DNA from: Epiperipatus broadwayi
Lineage: Eukaryota > Onychophora > Udeonychophora > Euonychophora > Peripatidae
DNA: 64,000 nt
Assembly (NCBI GenBank): GCA_028023455.1
Contig: JAQFVV010006695.1
Span: forward strand, 124,001-188,000
Reading direction: 5' to 3'
Shown here one piece after another: positions 38,291 through 49,140 of the stretch (the stretch's first letter is position 1; every line of letters starts with the position of its first letter). The notes under the pieces are model-generated. The model saw only the letters and a list, made by a program, of their open reading frames with translations. It was not told where the DNA came from and made no database searches. A program made the position numbers and the translations under genes.

Positions 38291-40389
38291 CTATAAGACA
38301 TTAAAAAATGTGTTTTAGATGATGAATAATGTTATTAAGTAAAGAAAATCAATTATTATGGTATATATTATACTAATCTCCCTTTTTCATAATGATGGTG
38401 ATGATCCTGGACTGAATACTTCCATTACACTTCCACAAGAATCAATTCATATTTTAAAAACTATTTAGCTGTATTGGATCATGCTGTGGATCAAGCCACT
38501 AATTGGTTATATTTTCTGATCATTTTATTCCAATGGTAAAAACTCATGCATCTCAAAAGCATTTTTACAAGATATAGACCCCTAAGTGTTACCTTCATTG
38601 CTGAAAACATGCCTTGAAGTAGCCTCCTCTCTGGTGACATCATTCTGTGATCAATATCTTTTTTTTAGCAGCTCAGCTTTCTCCAAGTGTATTGTTAAAT
38701 ATTTATATCTAAATTTAGAATGAGCATGAAAGAATGAGCAACTAGATTTAAAATAATACAAGTAAGGAAACAACAAAAAATTTATTACAATAATTAAAAT
38801 ATTTACAATTATTAAAACTTACGTTTATATCAATAAAACAAATGCAAGTAAATACTGAAAAATAGATGCATTCATGCTGGAGAAAGGTTATTATAAACTT
38901 GACTGAATTTGTCCCCATGAGTTCTGATATGCTTATATGAATGACTGATATCCACTTTCACATAATTATTATTATTAAATATATATTTATGTAAATGTAA
39001 TAACAATAAATATTAAGAATCAAACAAAATAAATGGAAATAATAACATTTAAAGAACTTTTATAAAGATAAAAATAGAACTTTTATTCAAGATAAAAATA
39101 ATCATATCAAATATTTTCAGAATTCTGATTCTCCCCCAACAATTGAACAAAAATAAATTTAAGCCTTTGGAATAATTTTATATATAATTATCTAATGATA
39201 ATATCATGCAAAGTCCAGTTTTTTATCTGGTTGATCGTCTTATACTATTCATTATAAGCAAAAATAATAGCTATCTTTATAGATTGCGGGTCCTTCATAG
39301 ATAAATTTATAAAAATTGGGCTAGGAATGATAAGCAGATAACTGCTTATTCTTCTTATATCGGTTATGGACACTAAGTAGAAAGAATTAACTGTTTTGTG
39401 TGCTAATAAGAGTTTTATCCTCTTAAGGAGAAATTTTCAATCACATTATGATTGGCCATAGTAATTTAATGAGAGGTCCCCATACAGTAGTTTCTTGAAC
39501 AGTCGCAATTAAGACTTTAATTTTTACTAGATATAGATAATAAAGTCTCTTCAATTATTAAAATGTGCTATTGTCAGTTCTTCTCATTTAGCTTATTATT
39601 ATTTTTGCCCGCACAATTTTTTTCCAACTTCTTTTCTAAGCTCCCATCTACTCCCACCTACAAACCTCTTCTAGTTCCACTCTTGCTTTTATATAATTCA
39701 CAAATAAACAGTATTATTATGGCATCTTTACCATTATTCCATTTTAGTCTTTTAATTATTTTTAAGTAATTATATTTCTTTATAAAAAAAATGGCATTTT
39801 TTTGTTTTACAAAACTATTTTTTGTTTCCCCTTTCTTATGTTAATTTCCATTAAAATTTCAAATTTAAATTTTTTTTTACAACTGTCATGCTTTACTATT
39901 TTATAGTTTTCCATGGAATATATAAATTCTCTATCAAATTTTCTTTATGAAGGCAGTGTTTTTTTTATAGACATTTTTAAATTCATCAGGATTGACACTA
40001 AACTAGTAGCTCAATGTGTTGACACTTCATAACTTTTATAAGGATGAAATTAATTCTTTCCTCTTGGTTCACCTACCAAATTTATAGAATGGCCAGGAAG
40101 CATGTATTGTCGGATTATACAATTCTAAATTGAGTTTGAACCATTACAGTATATAAGATTTCACATTTTATTAAAAAAGGAAATCTTGGTTTATTGGTGT
40201 CAAGTTAATGTCATGCAATGTTAGAATGGCTATACAATTTTGAATTGACTATTCTAAGATATAGAAAAGCAGATTATCCTAACAAAGGTTTGGGCCTTTT
40301 CCCTGTAAGATATGAAACGATCGCTTTATTAATCTTCATTACTATGCTGTTTTGACAGAGACTATCCTCTAAAAAACAGAAACGATTTG

Positions 40390-40600
40390 ACATGTATAAT
40401 TATAATTTTATAATGAGATGCAGATTTATAAAATTGTGTTTTTAAAATTTTCTTGTCAATGTGAATAAGCATTTATTACTTTATGTATTATATTTTCAAA
40501 GAGTATGTGGTGGAATGATTAATGAATCATTCTGCTATGCTTATCATTTAGCCTTTAAATTCAGATAAATTTCTCAGGAAATTGAGAATTTGCAAGAAAA
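40390..40600 (-). repeat. dispersed repeat, copy 2 of an inverted pair
   Basis: Matches the reverse complement of 28390-28660 over most of its length with scattered substitutions and small gaps. Confidence 0.6.
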
Positions 40601-42059
40601 TTTAGTATTTTTCTTTTCATTAGCCATACAATTATTTTTCAATAAATGGGAATCAAGATTTTCATTAATTTTTTGAATAAACCAAAGAAAGAAAAAGGTA
40701 AAACCTTCACAACCCTGCATTTGATCATTGTAGTGGGTATTCTCTTTCACAATTATTATGTGGAAAGATCTAGAAAGGCATTTAATCTTTAATGGAGTAT
40801 TCAAGAATGTTATTTCTATAAGAATCAACTTAACTATATAAATACATGAATACACAAATAGTTAATCATTTAAACAAACAACTTAACATTATATCTCCTT
40901 ATAAATCGACTTATTTTTTATATCTTACTCCATATAAAAAGTAAGAAGAGAGGACTACTATATGACATTAAAAAGGCAAATTTATATTCAAATTAGTGGC
41001 AGTTGGAAAAGCTGAATAATAAGGAGGAGGTGGATATTGTCATGAGCAACAGCAAGGCAATAAATTCGATCTGATGAAAGCTGAAATTATTTGTACCAAA
41101 AGGGAAGACAGAAAACAAAAGGTTAAAGAGGCTTCGACAATAGCTGAAGATAGATTTTTCATAAACAAAAAAGAATTTAGTATGCCCCTATAGAAGAAGT
41201 GGGCATTATTAAGATATTTAAATATTTCTGAATAATGAAATAACAAATTTAAATGTATCTAAATAATGAATTATAAGTGAGCTGTAAATATGATATGTAA
41301 TATATCGAAAGTATACTAAGCATGAACAGTAAGTTTAATGATAATAATTATTAAATTTAAATTGAAGTTCATATAGAAATATTTAGATTAATAATAAAAA
41401 AATTAATAAATAAACAATAAAAGATTATAAGTTTCTTAAGTTGGCTATATTTTTTACAGTTTTATATGTATGCTAATATTTATGAATATAAAATAATTAA
41501 TAAATGCTAAGGGTTTACTGATTTTATTTTTGTAATATGTTATGATATAAATGTAGTATAAATTTTGAATGTATTAGTGTTTGTGATATACTCAAGGTAT
41601 TTATGTATTAAATGAGGCATAATATATATATGTATGTATAGTATAATTGATGAAGATATTATATATTTAGTAAATATATATATTGTAACGGGATGGAAGA
41701 GAGTGAATCTGAGGTGATGGCAAAATCATAATTTAAAATTAAATATTTAAGTAAAAAATCATCATAACCCAAAAATATTTCAAATAGTATAAAATTTACA
41801 AAAAGTATAATATTTAACTAATTAAGTAAGATATTATTTAAAAAATGTTAAAGTAATGTTTAACATCCAAAAATATATAAATAAGAAATTTTATATATTA
41901 AAGAGAGCATGAGATCCTGAGATCTCTGAGAGATCTGCCAGTTACTCCCCTCAAAGCAACTATAAATATAATTAACCATCAACCAGCATTATAATAAGTA
42001 TAAGTAATACTCAAAATAAATAACCATTCATTTTCGTGAATGATTAGCAATCAAAAACA

Positions 42060-42175
42060 AATCAACAGTCTATCTTATGGCTGGATTTGAAATATCAATC
42101 AACAGTCAATCTTGTGACTGGATTTGAAATGGGTCTCCTGTAGACCAGGCTAACTATTGAGCCTTTGCCAGCTTG
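42060..42175 (-). mobile_element. tRNA-derived SINE head
   Basis: On the - strand there is an A-box/D-arm-like GGCTCAATAGTTAGCC (complement 42148-42163) forming GGCU/AGCC. Then comes an anticodon-like arm GGTC-TACAGGA-GACC, then a B-box-like ATTTCAAATCC (complement 42120-42130). Spacing between the boxes suits a tRNA. A 40-bp stretch containing the B box is tandemly duplicated (42061-42130, TGG(A)TTTGAAAT ... CAATCAACAGTC). Acceptor stem pairing is not visible, so this is a SINE or relic, not a tRNA gene. Confidence 0.5.
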
Positions 42176-43681
42176 TGCAATTATTTAAACATAACTTGAA
42201 TGCACCAACTAAGTGTGCGTCCATTAGAATACAACCATAAAAATCAATGCTGGGGCATTAAAACATGCTGACCATCATCGATGCTCTGGCCACTTAATAC
42301 CAGTAATGTACTGGCCAACTATAAACTTAATTTCTAATAGACTAAACTAAATAAAAATGTAGTGCAGGGACTTTAAACAATGTAATCTTCGCACCATGCC
42401 AGGACAATGTCATACTGACTGCCCCTAAAGCACTGATATACATCCCCATTTATATTTCATCCATTATGTTCAAATCCAGCTTGGAAGAACACAAGCTCAA
42501 ATACTATTATGATGATCAAGAGATAATGCAACACATATAATATTCTATAACTATTTATAATTAAATTCACTGGAATAATTTTAATAATTGACTACAAGTT
42601 TATTAACAACAATAAAAAAATTAAGGTATATAATAAGGTATACACATAAGCCTTCTAATTTTAATTAACATACTACAAAAAAAAATATTACATTGTGGTT
42701 TACATGATTAATATACAAAATTCAAGTTACTATATGGTGGTCTACATATAACACATATATGCGCACAGCCACACATTTTACTATTACATGAATATATTTG
42801 AATTGACATTCAATAATGTCAACAAAAAAAATGATTAAATTTTACGTGTCTATTTGACACTCATTGATATATGCAAGACATGTTCAGTAATACAATAAAT
42901 GATTAAAATTTTACATGTGTGTGTGTGTATATATATGCATACTGCTGTTTACCTATTTTAATTTGTTACAATAATAATATTATATTTTTCATAGTTAATT
43001 CCTTGGTCAAAATCCATTAAATTCACACATACATGTATGTATCAATGAACTATAGATATAATTTAAAATTAGTTATTAAATTTTATCTTTAATGATTACA
43101 ATTTCTTTTCTTTTTAAAAAAAAAAATATCAGTTTATAAGTTCTTTTTTTTTTTTCTTTAAAAAAAAGAGTATTATCAACTTTTTTTTTAAAAAAAAAAT
43201 ATAATAAAGTCAATGAATTAAATCTTTACTTTTAGATTTTTAATCCAAGCAAAAATATTTGTTTGCTTCACTTTTAAAATGTCTTCTTTTTTTTTTTTAA
43301 TAAACAAAAAATAAAATCATTTTATATTTTTAACTTTTAAAATGTCTTTTCAGACCAAAGAAATCATTTAAGATTTCGTTATTATACATAACGCTATCAC
43401 AGATTGCATTTAACTAATCATAATGTCTTTAAATTAAATGTAGAAATTTTAAAATGTCTTTTAAATGAATTATTTAAAAACAACTCACTCTTATATATAT
43501 GTGAAACATTTATCTGTGGTTTCTTGTAGATATAGATAAACAGCAGCATACATATACCAATTCTTCAAGCTTTCTCTTGGTGAGCTTGATTTTGGTGATT
43601 ATTATTATTCCCAGTGAATGTAGAAAAATATCTATAAAAATTTATGTCTGTTTATTTCTATTTTTTTTTTTGCTTTATACA

Positions 43682-43725
43682 TATATATATATGTGTGTGT
43701 GTGTGTGTATGTGCACACACAACTA
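43682..43725. repeat. AT/GT/CA dinucleotide microsatellite
   Basis: Runs of AT then GT then a GTGCACACACAA end. The ORF over it (43577-43786) is low complexity. Confidence 0.8.
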
Positions 43726-44469
43726 TGTTATTGTGTGCCATATAACCCAGATGGTTACAATATATATATATCATTTTATGGAATAAAATATAAAAATGAG
43801 TCAATTTATAAGGAGATATAATGTTAAGTTGCTTTATATATATATATCTTATAACTCTGAAGAAGATTGATGATCAATCCAAGTTGTAAGGTTGATTACT
43901 TTAGTAAAATAAACATAGTAACAATAATAAGAAAGATGGATTTATTCAATTTTTTATAATTTTATCAATGCATAAAAAAGAATAAGTTGATAATATTTTG
44001 TAAATAACTTGTATTACTAATGCCAACATCTAGTCTGTATTATTTTATGTATTAGCTTTATTTATTATGCAATGAATGTGATTTCTTCAGTTTGTTAAGT
44101 ATGTGCTTGTTTTTGTGTAATGAGCTATGAATATAAATGATATTAATTAATTGTCTACTTGCTCTTTTAATCTATGGTTGCTTAGGAATATGTTTATTAG
44201 TGCTACATCTCATTTAAACTGAATGTGGGGGGAGAAAACAGAAAAGCAATGAATTCAGGTTAGATTTTGGAAATATGTTACTATACATTGATGATATTAT
44301 AGAAACGATTAAAAGTAGTAATGAAAAAATTGTTAAAATAAAGATTATTACTTTTTTTTTTAGAAAAAAAGTTCCAATAAAAAAATAGCTGTTGATAATA
44401 AATATCATTTGTCCAGAATAGTATCTTTATACAATTTTGGTATTTACTATGTTTATTATTACTTTATAG

Positions 44470-44620
44470 GTTTTAACAAGGGAGTTTTATACTATGCAAA
44501 ACAAATTAGAAAAACAATTAACAGAAGTAAGTAATAATTTGGAAGAAAAAACTTGTAAACTAGAGGCTTATGAAAAGTTGGAAAGAGAATTAGATAATGT
44601 CATACTTCAAGCAGCTGAAG
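44470..44620 (+). CDS. PIBF1: PIBF1/CEP90-like protein, internal coding exon 5
   Basis: 151 bp, acceptor TTACTTTATAG|GTTTTAAC, donor CTGAAG|GTAATA, entering in phase 0 and leaving in phase 1. It reads VLTREFYTMQNKLEKQLTEV, then SNNLEEKTCKLEAYEKLERE, then LDNVILQAAE. Recalled vertebrate PIBF1 has [20 protein letters not shown] and YEKLEKELDEIIMQTAE, so both ends match strongly. Coiled coil continues. It immediately follows the exon 4 sequence in the vertebrate protein, confirming the order. Confidence 0.93.
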
Positions 44621-45322
44621 GTAATATTCCACTACAATTTATTATATTAAACTAGAATGTTATATATATCCACTTATATATACAACATTAGGGAATAATA
44701 AATAAGTATATTTAATTAATAGTTGGACTGGCTTCTAGCTATCATATTCAGTAACTTTTTATTGTAGAAAATATTCATTTTCTGCTGTATTTTAAATCAT
44801 TTCATAGAGAGAGACAGTTATCCAAAACAATAATACCTAGAAGAGCAGACTTAAATTAGTATTGGAATAATTGTTAATAAGTTTATAGACATCCATGATG
44901 ATGTTTTTTATATATTTTTAAATAAATCATTCAATATAAAATAAAATATCATTATATAACAACATTAATTGTACATATAAGAATAATACAGAAAAGTTTT
45001 TTTCAGAAAATATTTTTTGCTTTTATCAATGTGATTTTAACTATTTTACAGCTTCAATTTACATTCCACACATAGTGATCTCTACCTTTTTTATATAGAA
45101 AATTAATTAGTACCAATAATAATGATAATAATAAAAAATTCATATGTTAAAGATAAATTTTGTTCTTTCAATTCTTCCCCCTTTTTTTTTTCCCCTTCCC
45201 CTTCTTTTTTTTCTTTTTTCCTCTTCATTTCCCAGTTAAACCCCTTACAACAATCATACAAAATGTACAGGGAGAAAAAACCTACATAAATATATAATAA
45301 TTTTCCATTCATTTTTAATTAG

Positions 45323-45690
45323 CTAATGTTTTATATATATATTTGTGCAGTTTTGTTTATTGATCTTAATGTAATTAGTTTCATATATTCTTCTTTTGGA
45401 TTCTTTAATATGGTTTTGAGATTTTATATTTTTTACACAATCTATTTTATGTCCACATTTTAAGTAATGAATATGGAATACAGATTTATCATTTCTTCTG
45501 TTAATTGCATTGTTATTTTTTTTTATTCTTTCATCTAATTGTTTCCCTGAATGTCCAGAGTAAATCATTTTATCATTAATGTTATATATAATTTTTTTTA
45601 TATATTTTATGCCATCTTTTATTTTATACTTACTTATTAATTTGTTTAGATTTTTAGAATTTGACCATTCTATATTTATATTTTATCAAT
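45323..45690 (-). pseudogene. Penelope-like element, GIY-YIG endonuclease region
   Basis: The - strand frame reads NDKMIYSGHSGKQLDERIKK, then NNNAINRRNDKSVFHIHYLK, then CGHKIDCVKNI. This is the usual Penelope-like endonuclease pattern: Y-x-G-x-(T/S)GR-x-L-x-R-I-x-H, a run of polar residues, then H-x-GH-x-I(D). The upstream cysteine pair seen in related elements is not visible here but is present in the + copy at 47480. The frame ends in stops with no intact ORF. Confidence 0.6.
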
Positions 45691-45773
45691 ATATATATAT
45701 ATTGTTAATGTATTATAAATTTTAGGAAAATAGAAAAGTTTTATTTATTAAAACTATTATTATTATTATTATT

Positions 45774-46298
45774 ATTTTTATAGATATACAACTTCCATAT
45801 TTCTCCATTCTTTTTTATAATTCCATAAATAATTTCATATAAATAATGATACAATAAAAGAGAAATAACCCCCAAGATGCATTTCGTGCTGAACCAGCAC
45901 TCATTAGTTGGGCCAGGTCATCATCTCTTATATATATCTTTATTACATGAAGAGTATTTATGTAGAGCAAATTGTCTCATTTTTATTTTCAAGCATCAAT
46001 TTACTCCTCTCCCAGCTTTTACGTTATCAACTTTTTGATAAACACGTAATGATTATTACTAATCATTTATTAAACTAGAGATTTTCTCTAGCATAGATAT
46101 AAACTTTAATCCAAGTTAAAGACTAATATATCTGATTTTTAGCACACACATGGCTATTAACGTTTCTCTTTCTCCCATGCATAATATCTTTTTTATAGGT
46201 AGACAACTTCAATATTTCTCCATTTTTTTTTATTATTTTATAAATAATTTCATGTAAATAAAAATAAAATAAAAGACAAATAACCCCCAAGATGCATT
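45774..46298 (-). repeat. direct repeat pair next to the Penelope-like RT (pseudo-LTR-like)
   Basis: About 110 bp at 45774-45888 recurs at 46190-46298, offset by about 417 bp: TATAGATATACAACTTCCAT / TATAGGTAGACAACTTCAAT, then CATAAATAATTTCAT-like sequence, then AAATAACCCCCAAGATGCAT. The second copy stops inside the hammerhead sequence and runs straight into RT-coding sequence. This resembles the partly tandem pseudo-LTRs of Penelope-like elements. Confidence 0.55.
45865..45921 (-). ncRNA. degenerate hammerhead ribozyme motif
   Basis: The layout equals the motif at 19473-19531 but differs by paired changes. Stem I is CCCAA/UUGGG and AUGACC/GGUUAU; stem II is GUGCUG/CAGCAC (six full pairs); GAAA is followed by minimal stem III and UC at the cleavage site. 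The core reads CUAAUGA instead of CUGANGA, so the invariant G is A and cleavage is not expected. Compensatory changes in three helices argue that the structure was selected before this copy died. Confidence 0.65.
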
Positions 46299-46299
46299 C

Positions 46300-47090
46300 C
46301 AATAAAAATATTATTATTAGTTAATTTGGATGTTTTATAATTAATAAGTATATTTTTAATACTCTTAGGGTTATATGTATAATTTTTATATACTTCAATA
46401 AATCGTTCCTTTTGCAAATTAGCTATATATTTATCTGTAGCATATTTATCATTTTTACTCTTAAAATTTTTAATGAATGCTATCTTTTGTATCCATGCTT
46501 TAGAAATTATTTTTCTTAATTTATCATCTTTAATGAAATATTTTAATATAATTTTGTTATATCTATATTAATCCCTATATCTAAATGCTGTTTTAGTGTC
46601 AAATTTAATTTTTGTAAATTTAATATTATATATATTATTATTAAATTTATTGTAAATATTATTCATAGCTTGTTTGCTACCAATTATTAAAATGTCAATG
46701 TATCTTCAATAATATATTATTTCTTGATTTGTTTTTTTTTTTTAATTATATTAATTTCTAATTCATTTATAAATATTGGTGACATTCATCAACTGATTGC
46801 ATAATATATTATCCAACCTTTATGTATACCCCAATATTCATTATTATATTTATGTCCATAGATAGATTTTGTATTAATATTTCTATACTTTTAATTCTTG
46901 GAATACTTGGATACATTTTCTCGATATCTGTTGTAAAGATAATTTGCTTTTTATTCAGTTTTATATTATTTAATTTATTTATAACATTTGTATTTTTTAT
47001 ACAAAATTCTCCATAACCTATAATATTTGCTATCCATTTGTTTAAATAATTGCAAAATTTCTGTAGAATAAAATTATACAAAAATTAAAG
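46300..47090 (-). pseudogene. Penelope-like element, reverse-transcriptase region
   Basis: On the - strand: FCNYLNKWIANIIGYGEFCI (near 47050), then IFTTDIEKMYPSIPRIKSIE (about 46930-46870), which is the RT palm motif with its first catalytic Asp. After a broken stretch comes YYWRYIDILIIGSKQAMNNI near 46700, the place of the Y-x-DD box, with one Asp changed. A basic C-terminal region follows (DKLRKIISKAWIQKIAF). The Y/FxDD change and stops show it is inactive. The same RT type occurs at 59489. Confidence 0.65.
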
Positions 47091-47479
47091 ATATAACTCT
47101 TAGGAGTATTAAAAATACACTTTTTCATTTTAAACCATCTAAATTTTCTAATAATTATATTTGTATTCAAAATAATAATAACTATAATAATACTTCTATT
47201 CTAAATAATAATAATTGTAATAATAATAGTTGTAATAAAAAATGAATAAAACTTTCGTATTTCTCTAAAATTTATAACACATTAATAAAAAAATAAAACC
47301 ATAAACATAGAATGGACAAATAGTTAAAATCTAGACAATTTAATACGCACCAAATTTACCACTTTCCTTATTTTGCTGCAATATCTTCTTATACAAATGC
47401 GATATATCCACTCAACGTATTCAAAGTTGAATGGATATATTGCATTTAAATTAATATGTAATTATGAAAAAAAAAGATG

Positions 47480-47760
47480 ATATAAAATATATAAAAGTAA
47501 TTGTGGAGATTGCAATATGATTTACTACAGGAAAACAGATTAAAGAGCAAAAGAACATATCAATGCAATTAATAGAAGAGATGATAAGTCTGTATTATAT
47601 ACTCATTATTTAAAATATGGATATATAATAGATTATGTAAAAATATGAAACGTTTAAACTATATTCAAATACCTAATAGAAAAAAAATATATGAAGTTAA
47701 TTATATTAACTACAACAAACAAATGAATTTATATAAAACATCAATTAATTTAATTAATAA
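47480..47760 (+). pseudogene. Penelope-like element, GIY-YIG endonuclease fragment, opposite orientation
   Basis: Reads YKSNCGDCNMIYYRKTD, stop, RAKEHINAINRRDDKSVLYT, then HYLKYGYIIDYVKI. The CxxC pair and the H-x-x-AI-x-RRDDKS block match the - strand fragment at 45323, so both derive from one family. It lies only 175 bp before exon 6. Confidence 0.6.
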
Positions 47761-47935
47761 TTGTCTAATTAAAAATGAGTGCAGACTTATATTTATATAG
47801 AATTTTTTTTCTATATATATTTTGTATTATTGTTATAAGTAGTCTAATTGGAAAAGAAAGAAAAAAGTGAATGAAGGAAAAAAAAAAAGAAAAAAAAATT
47901 ACCTTGTATGTTATTATATCTCACTTTACCTTCAG

Positions 47936-47976
47936 CTAATGAACTTGTCCAGATTCCATCTTATTCTGAATTGCAG
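47936..47976 (+). CDS. PIBF1: candidate PIBF1/CEP90-like exon 6 (41 bp)
   Basis: A strong acceptor (CTCACTTTACCTTCAG) and donor (TTGCAG|GTTAGT) bracket 41 bp whose phase fits exon 5 exactly (1 + 41 = 42). It adds ANELVQIPSYSELQ and leaves in phase 0. At this point recalled vertebrate PIBF1 has EAERVLFSYGYGANVP, which is similar only in outline. It may be a real short exon of a diverged segment or a chance splice-site pair; splice sites and phase are the main support. Confidence 0.5.
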
Positions 47977-48369
47977 GTTAGTATTCATTCTTTTTAAATG
48001 TTAAATGCCGGTTTGAATTCTTGAGAAAGAGTTGAATACATAAATAAATATATGAATCTTATTTTAAGCATATATGTATATTTATGAAAAACGTTTATGA
48101 GGAAATCAGTCATATATCCACGAACATGATAGAAATAGGGAATGAAGTCACAGAAATAAATTGGTTAGGTAGTTAAAGACGGGGATTGAGAAAGTCAGTT
48201 TCAAAGAAAAGCAGATTGATATAAAGTAACAATGAAAGATTATGTGGAAAGGGAGTGGGTGATGTAAGGCTTATTTTATGAAATATTACTTTAAAAGTTT
48301 ACATTTTTTATAAGGTTAAAAGCAATTGAATACAATTTTATAATGCTGATAAGAGCAAAATTTTTTTTA

Positions 48370-49140
48370 AAAAGTGATCGAGGAAAATGTAAGCATTGAA
48401 CTGAAGGAGATCAGAGAATAGAAAAGGTCAGCTCAGATTTGGCAAATGCTACTAAGGAAAATGGAGGAAAGAAAAGAATGCAGCCAAAAGAGAACAGACA
48501 AAAGCAGTCATCAAAAAAAAAAAATGATGATAAGTAAAATAGAAGGAAATGAAGACAATCTAAAGAGAGCATAAAAAAAAATGCTGCCAAGAAAAATAGA
48601 AGACAATCAAGTTGTTGATGAAGAGAAGGGAAACTGATCAGAAAAGAGAAATAGACAATCAAAATATTCAGGATGCTGTCCAAAATATAAGCTGAATAAT
48701 GGAGAAGGATAAGAAGAAGCAGGATTAAAAAAATAGAAAATTTATATATCATGTGCAGAGCATAATTTGAGAAGTTGAAAGAGAGAATAAACAATTGAAA
48801 TTTATATGAGAATGAAGAATAGCAAGAAGGAATTGATAAGACAATCAAGAGTGAAGAAATGAATAATAGGACAACTTCAGAATCAAGTATCAAAAATTAA
48901 ATTAGAAGCCAAGGAATAGAATTGAGCAATGTCAACTTGCAGAAAGCATGAACGCAATTCAAAAAGAGTTGTATGAAGATCTCAGATGAAAAATGAGATG
49001 GAAATCATCACACAAAACAAAAAAATGCCAGCATATAATGATGGTTTTATGCATGAATACTGAACCAAAGAGCATCTAGATAAGAGACAAGGGAGATCTA
49101 TACTCGGTTTTTTAAATATTTGATATCTCAAGTGAAAACC
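48370..49140 (+). other. purine-rich block on the + strand
   Basis: Dominated by GAA/AGA/AAG words for more than 700 bp. The 160-codon antisense ORF across it (48411-48893) is Phe/Leu/Ser-rich only because the other strand is pyrimidine-rich. The + frames give short Lys/Glu-rich peptides broken by stops. It may be an old coding sequence such as a LINE ORF1, but I cannot identify it. Confidence 0.35.

Larger units (their letters stand above)
33125..44469 (+). other. PIBF1: intron of the PIBF1-like gene
   Basis: The longest intron between recognised exons, bounded by GTATGA and TTACTTTATAG. It holds two foldback elements of one family (33225-33452, 36194-36639), a decayed antisense LINE (34745-38290), a dispersed repeat (40390-40600), a tRNA-like SINE head (42060-42175), and TG/AC runs near 42910 and 43690. 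Nothing identifiable in 38300-40380 or 40610-42050. Confidence 0.8.
44621..47935 (+). other. PIBF1: intron of the PIBF1-like gene, filled with Penelope-like debris
   Basis: Bounded by GTAATA and TTTACCTTCAG. 45320-47090 (-) and 47480-47760 (+) are Penelope-like fragments in opposite orientation, with a direct repeat and a degenerate hammerhead between the - strand parts. Nothing recognised in 44621-45300. Confidence 0.75.

Noticed and set aside
43850-43905. CTGAAGAAGATTG ... CAATCC hairpin resembling 28270-28320
   Set aside because: Stem II is good, but GAAA and stem I pairing are absent in both copies; not called a ribozyme.
48411-48893. 160-codon - strand ORF, the longest in the window
   Set aside because: Phe/Leu/Ser/Ile-rich low-complexity translation of a pyrimidine-rich strand, with no domain, no splice context and no conserved motif.
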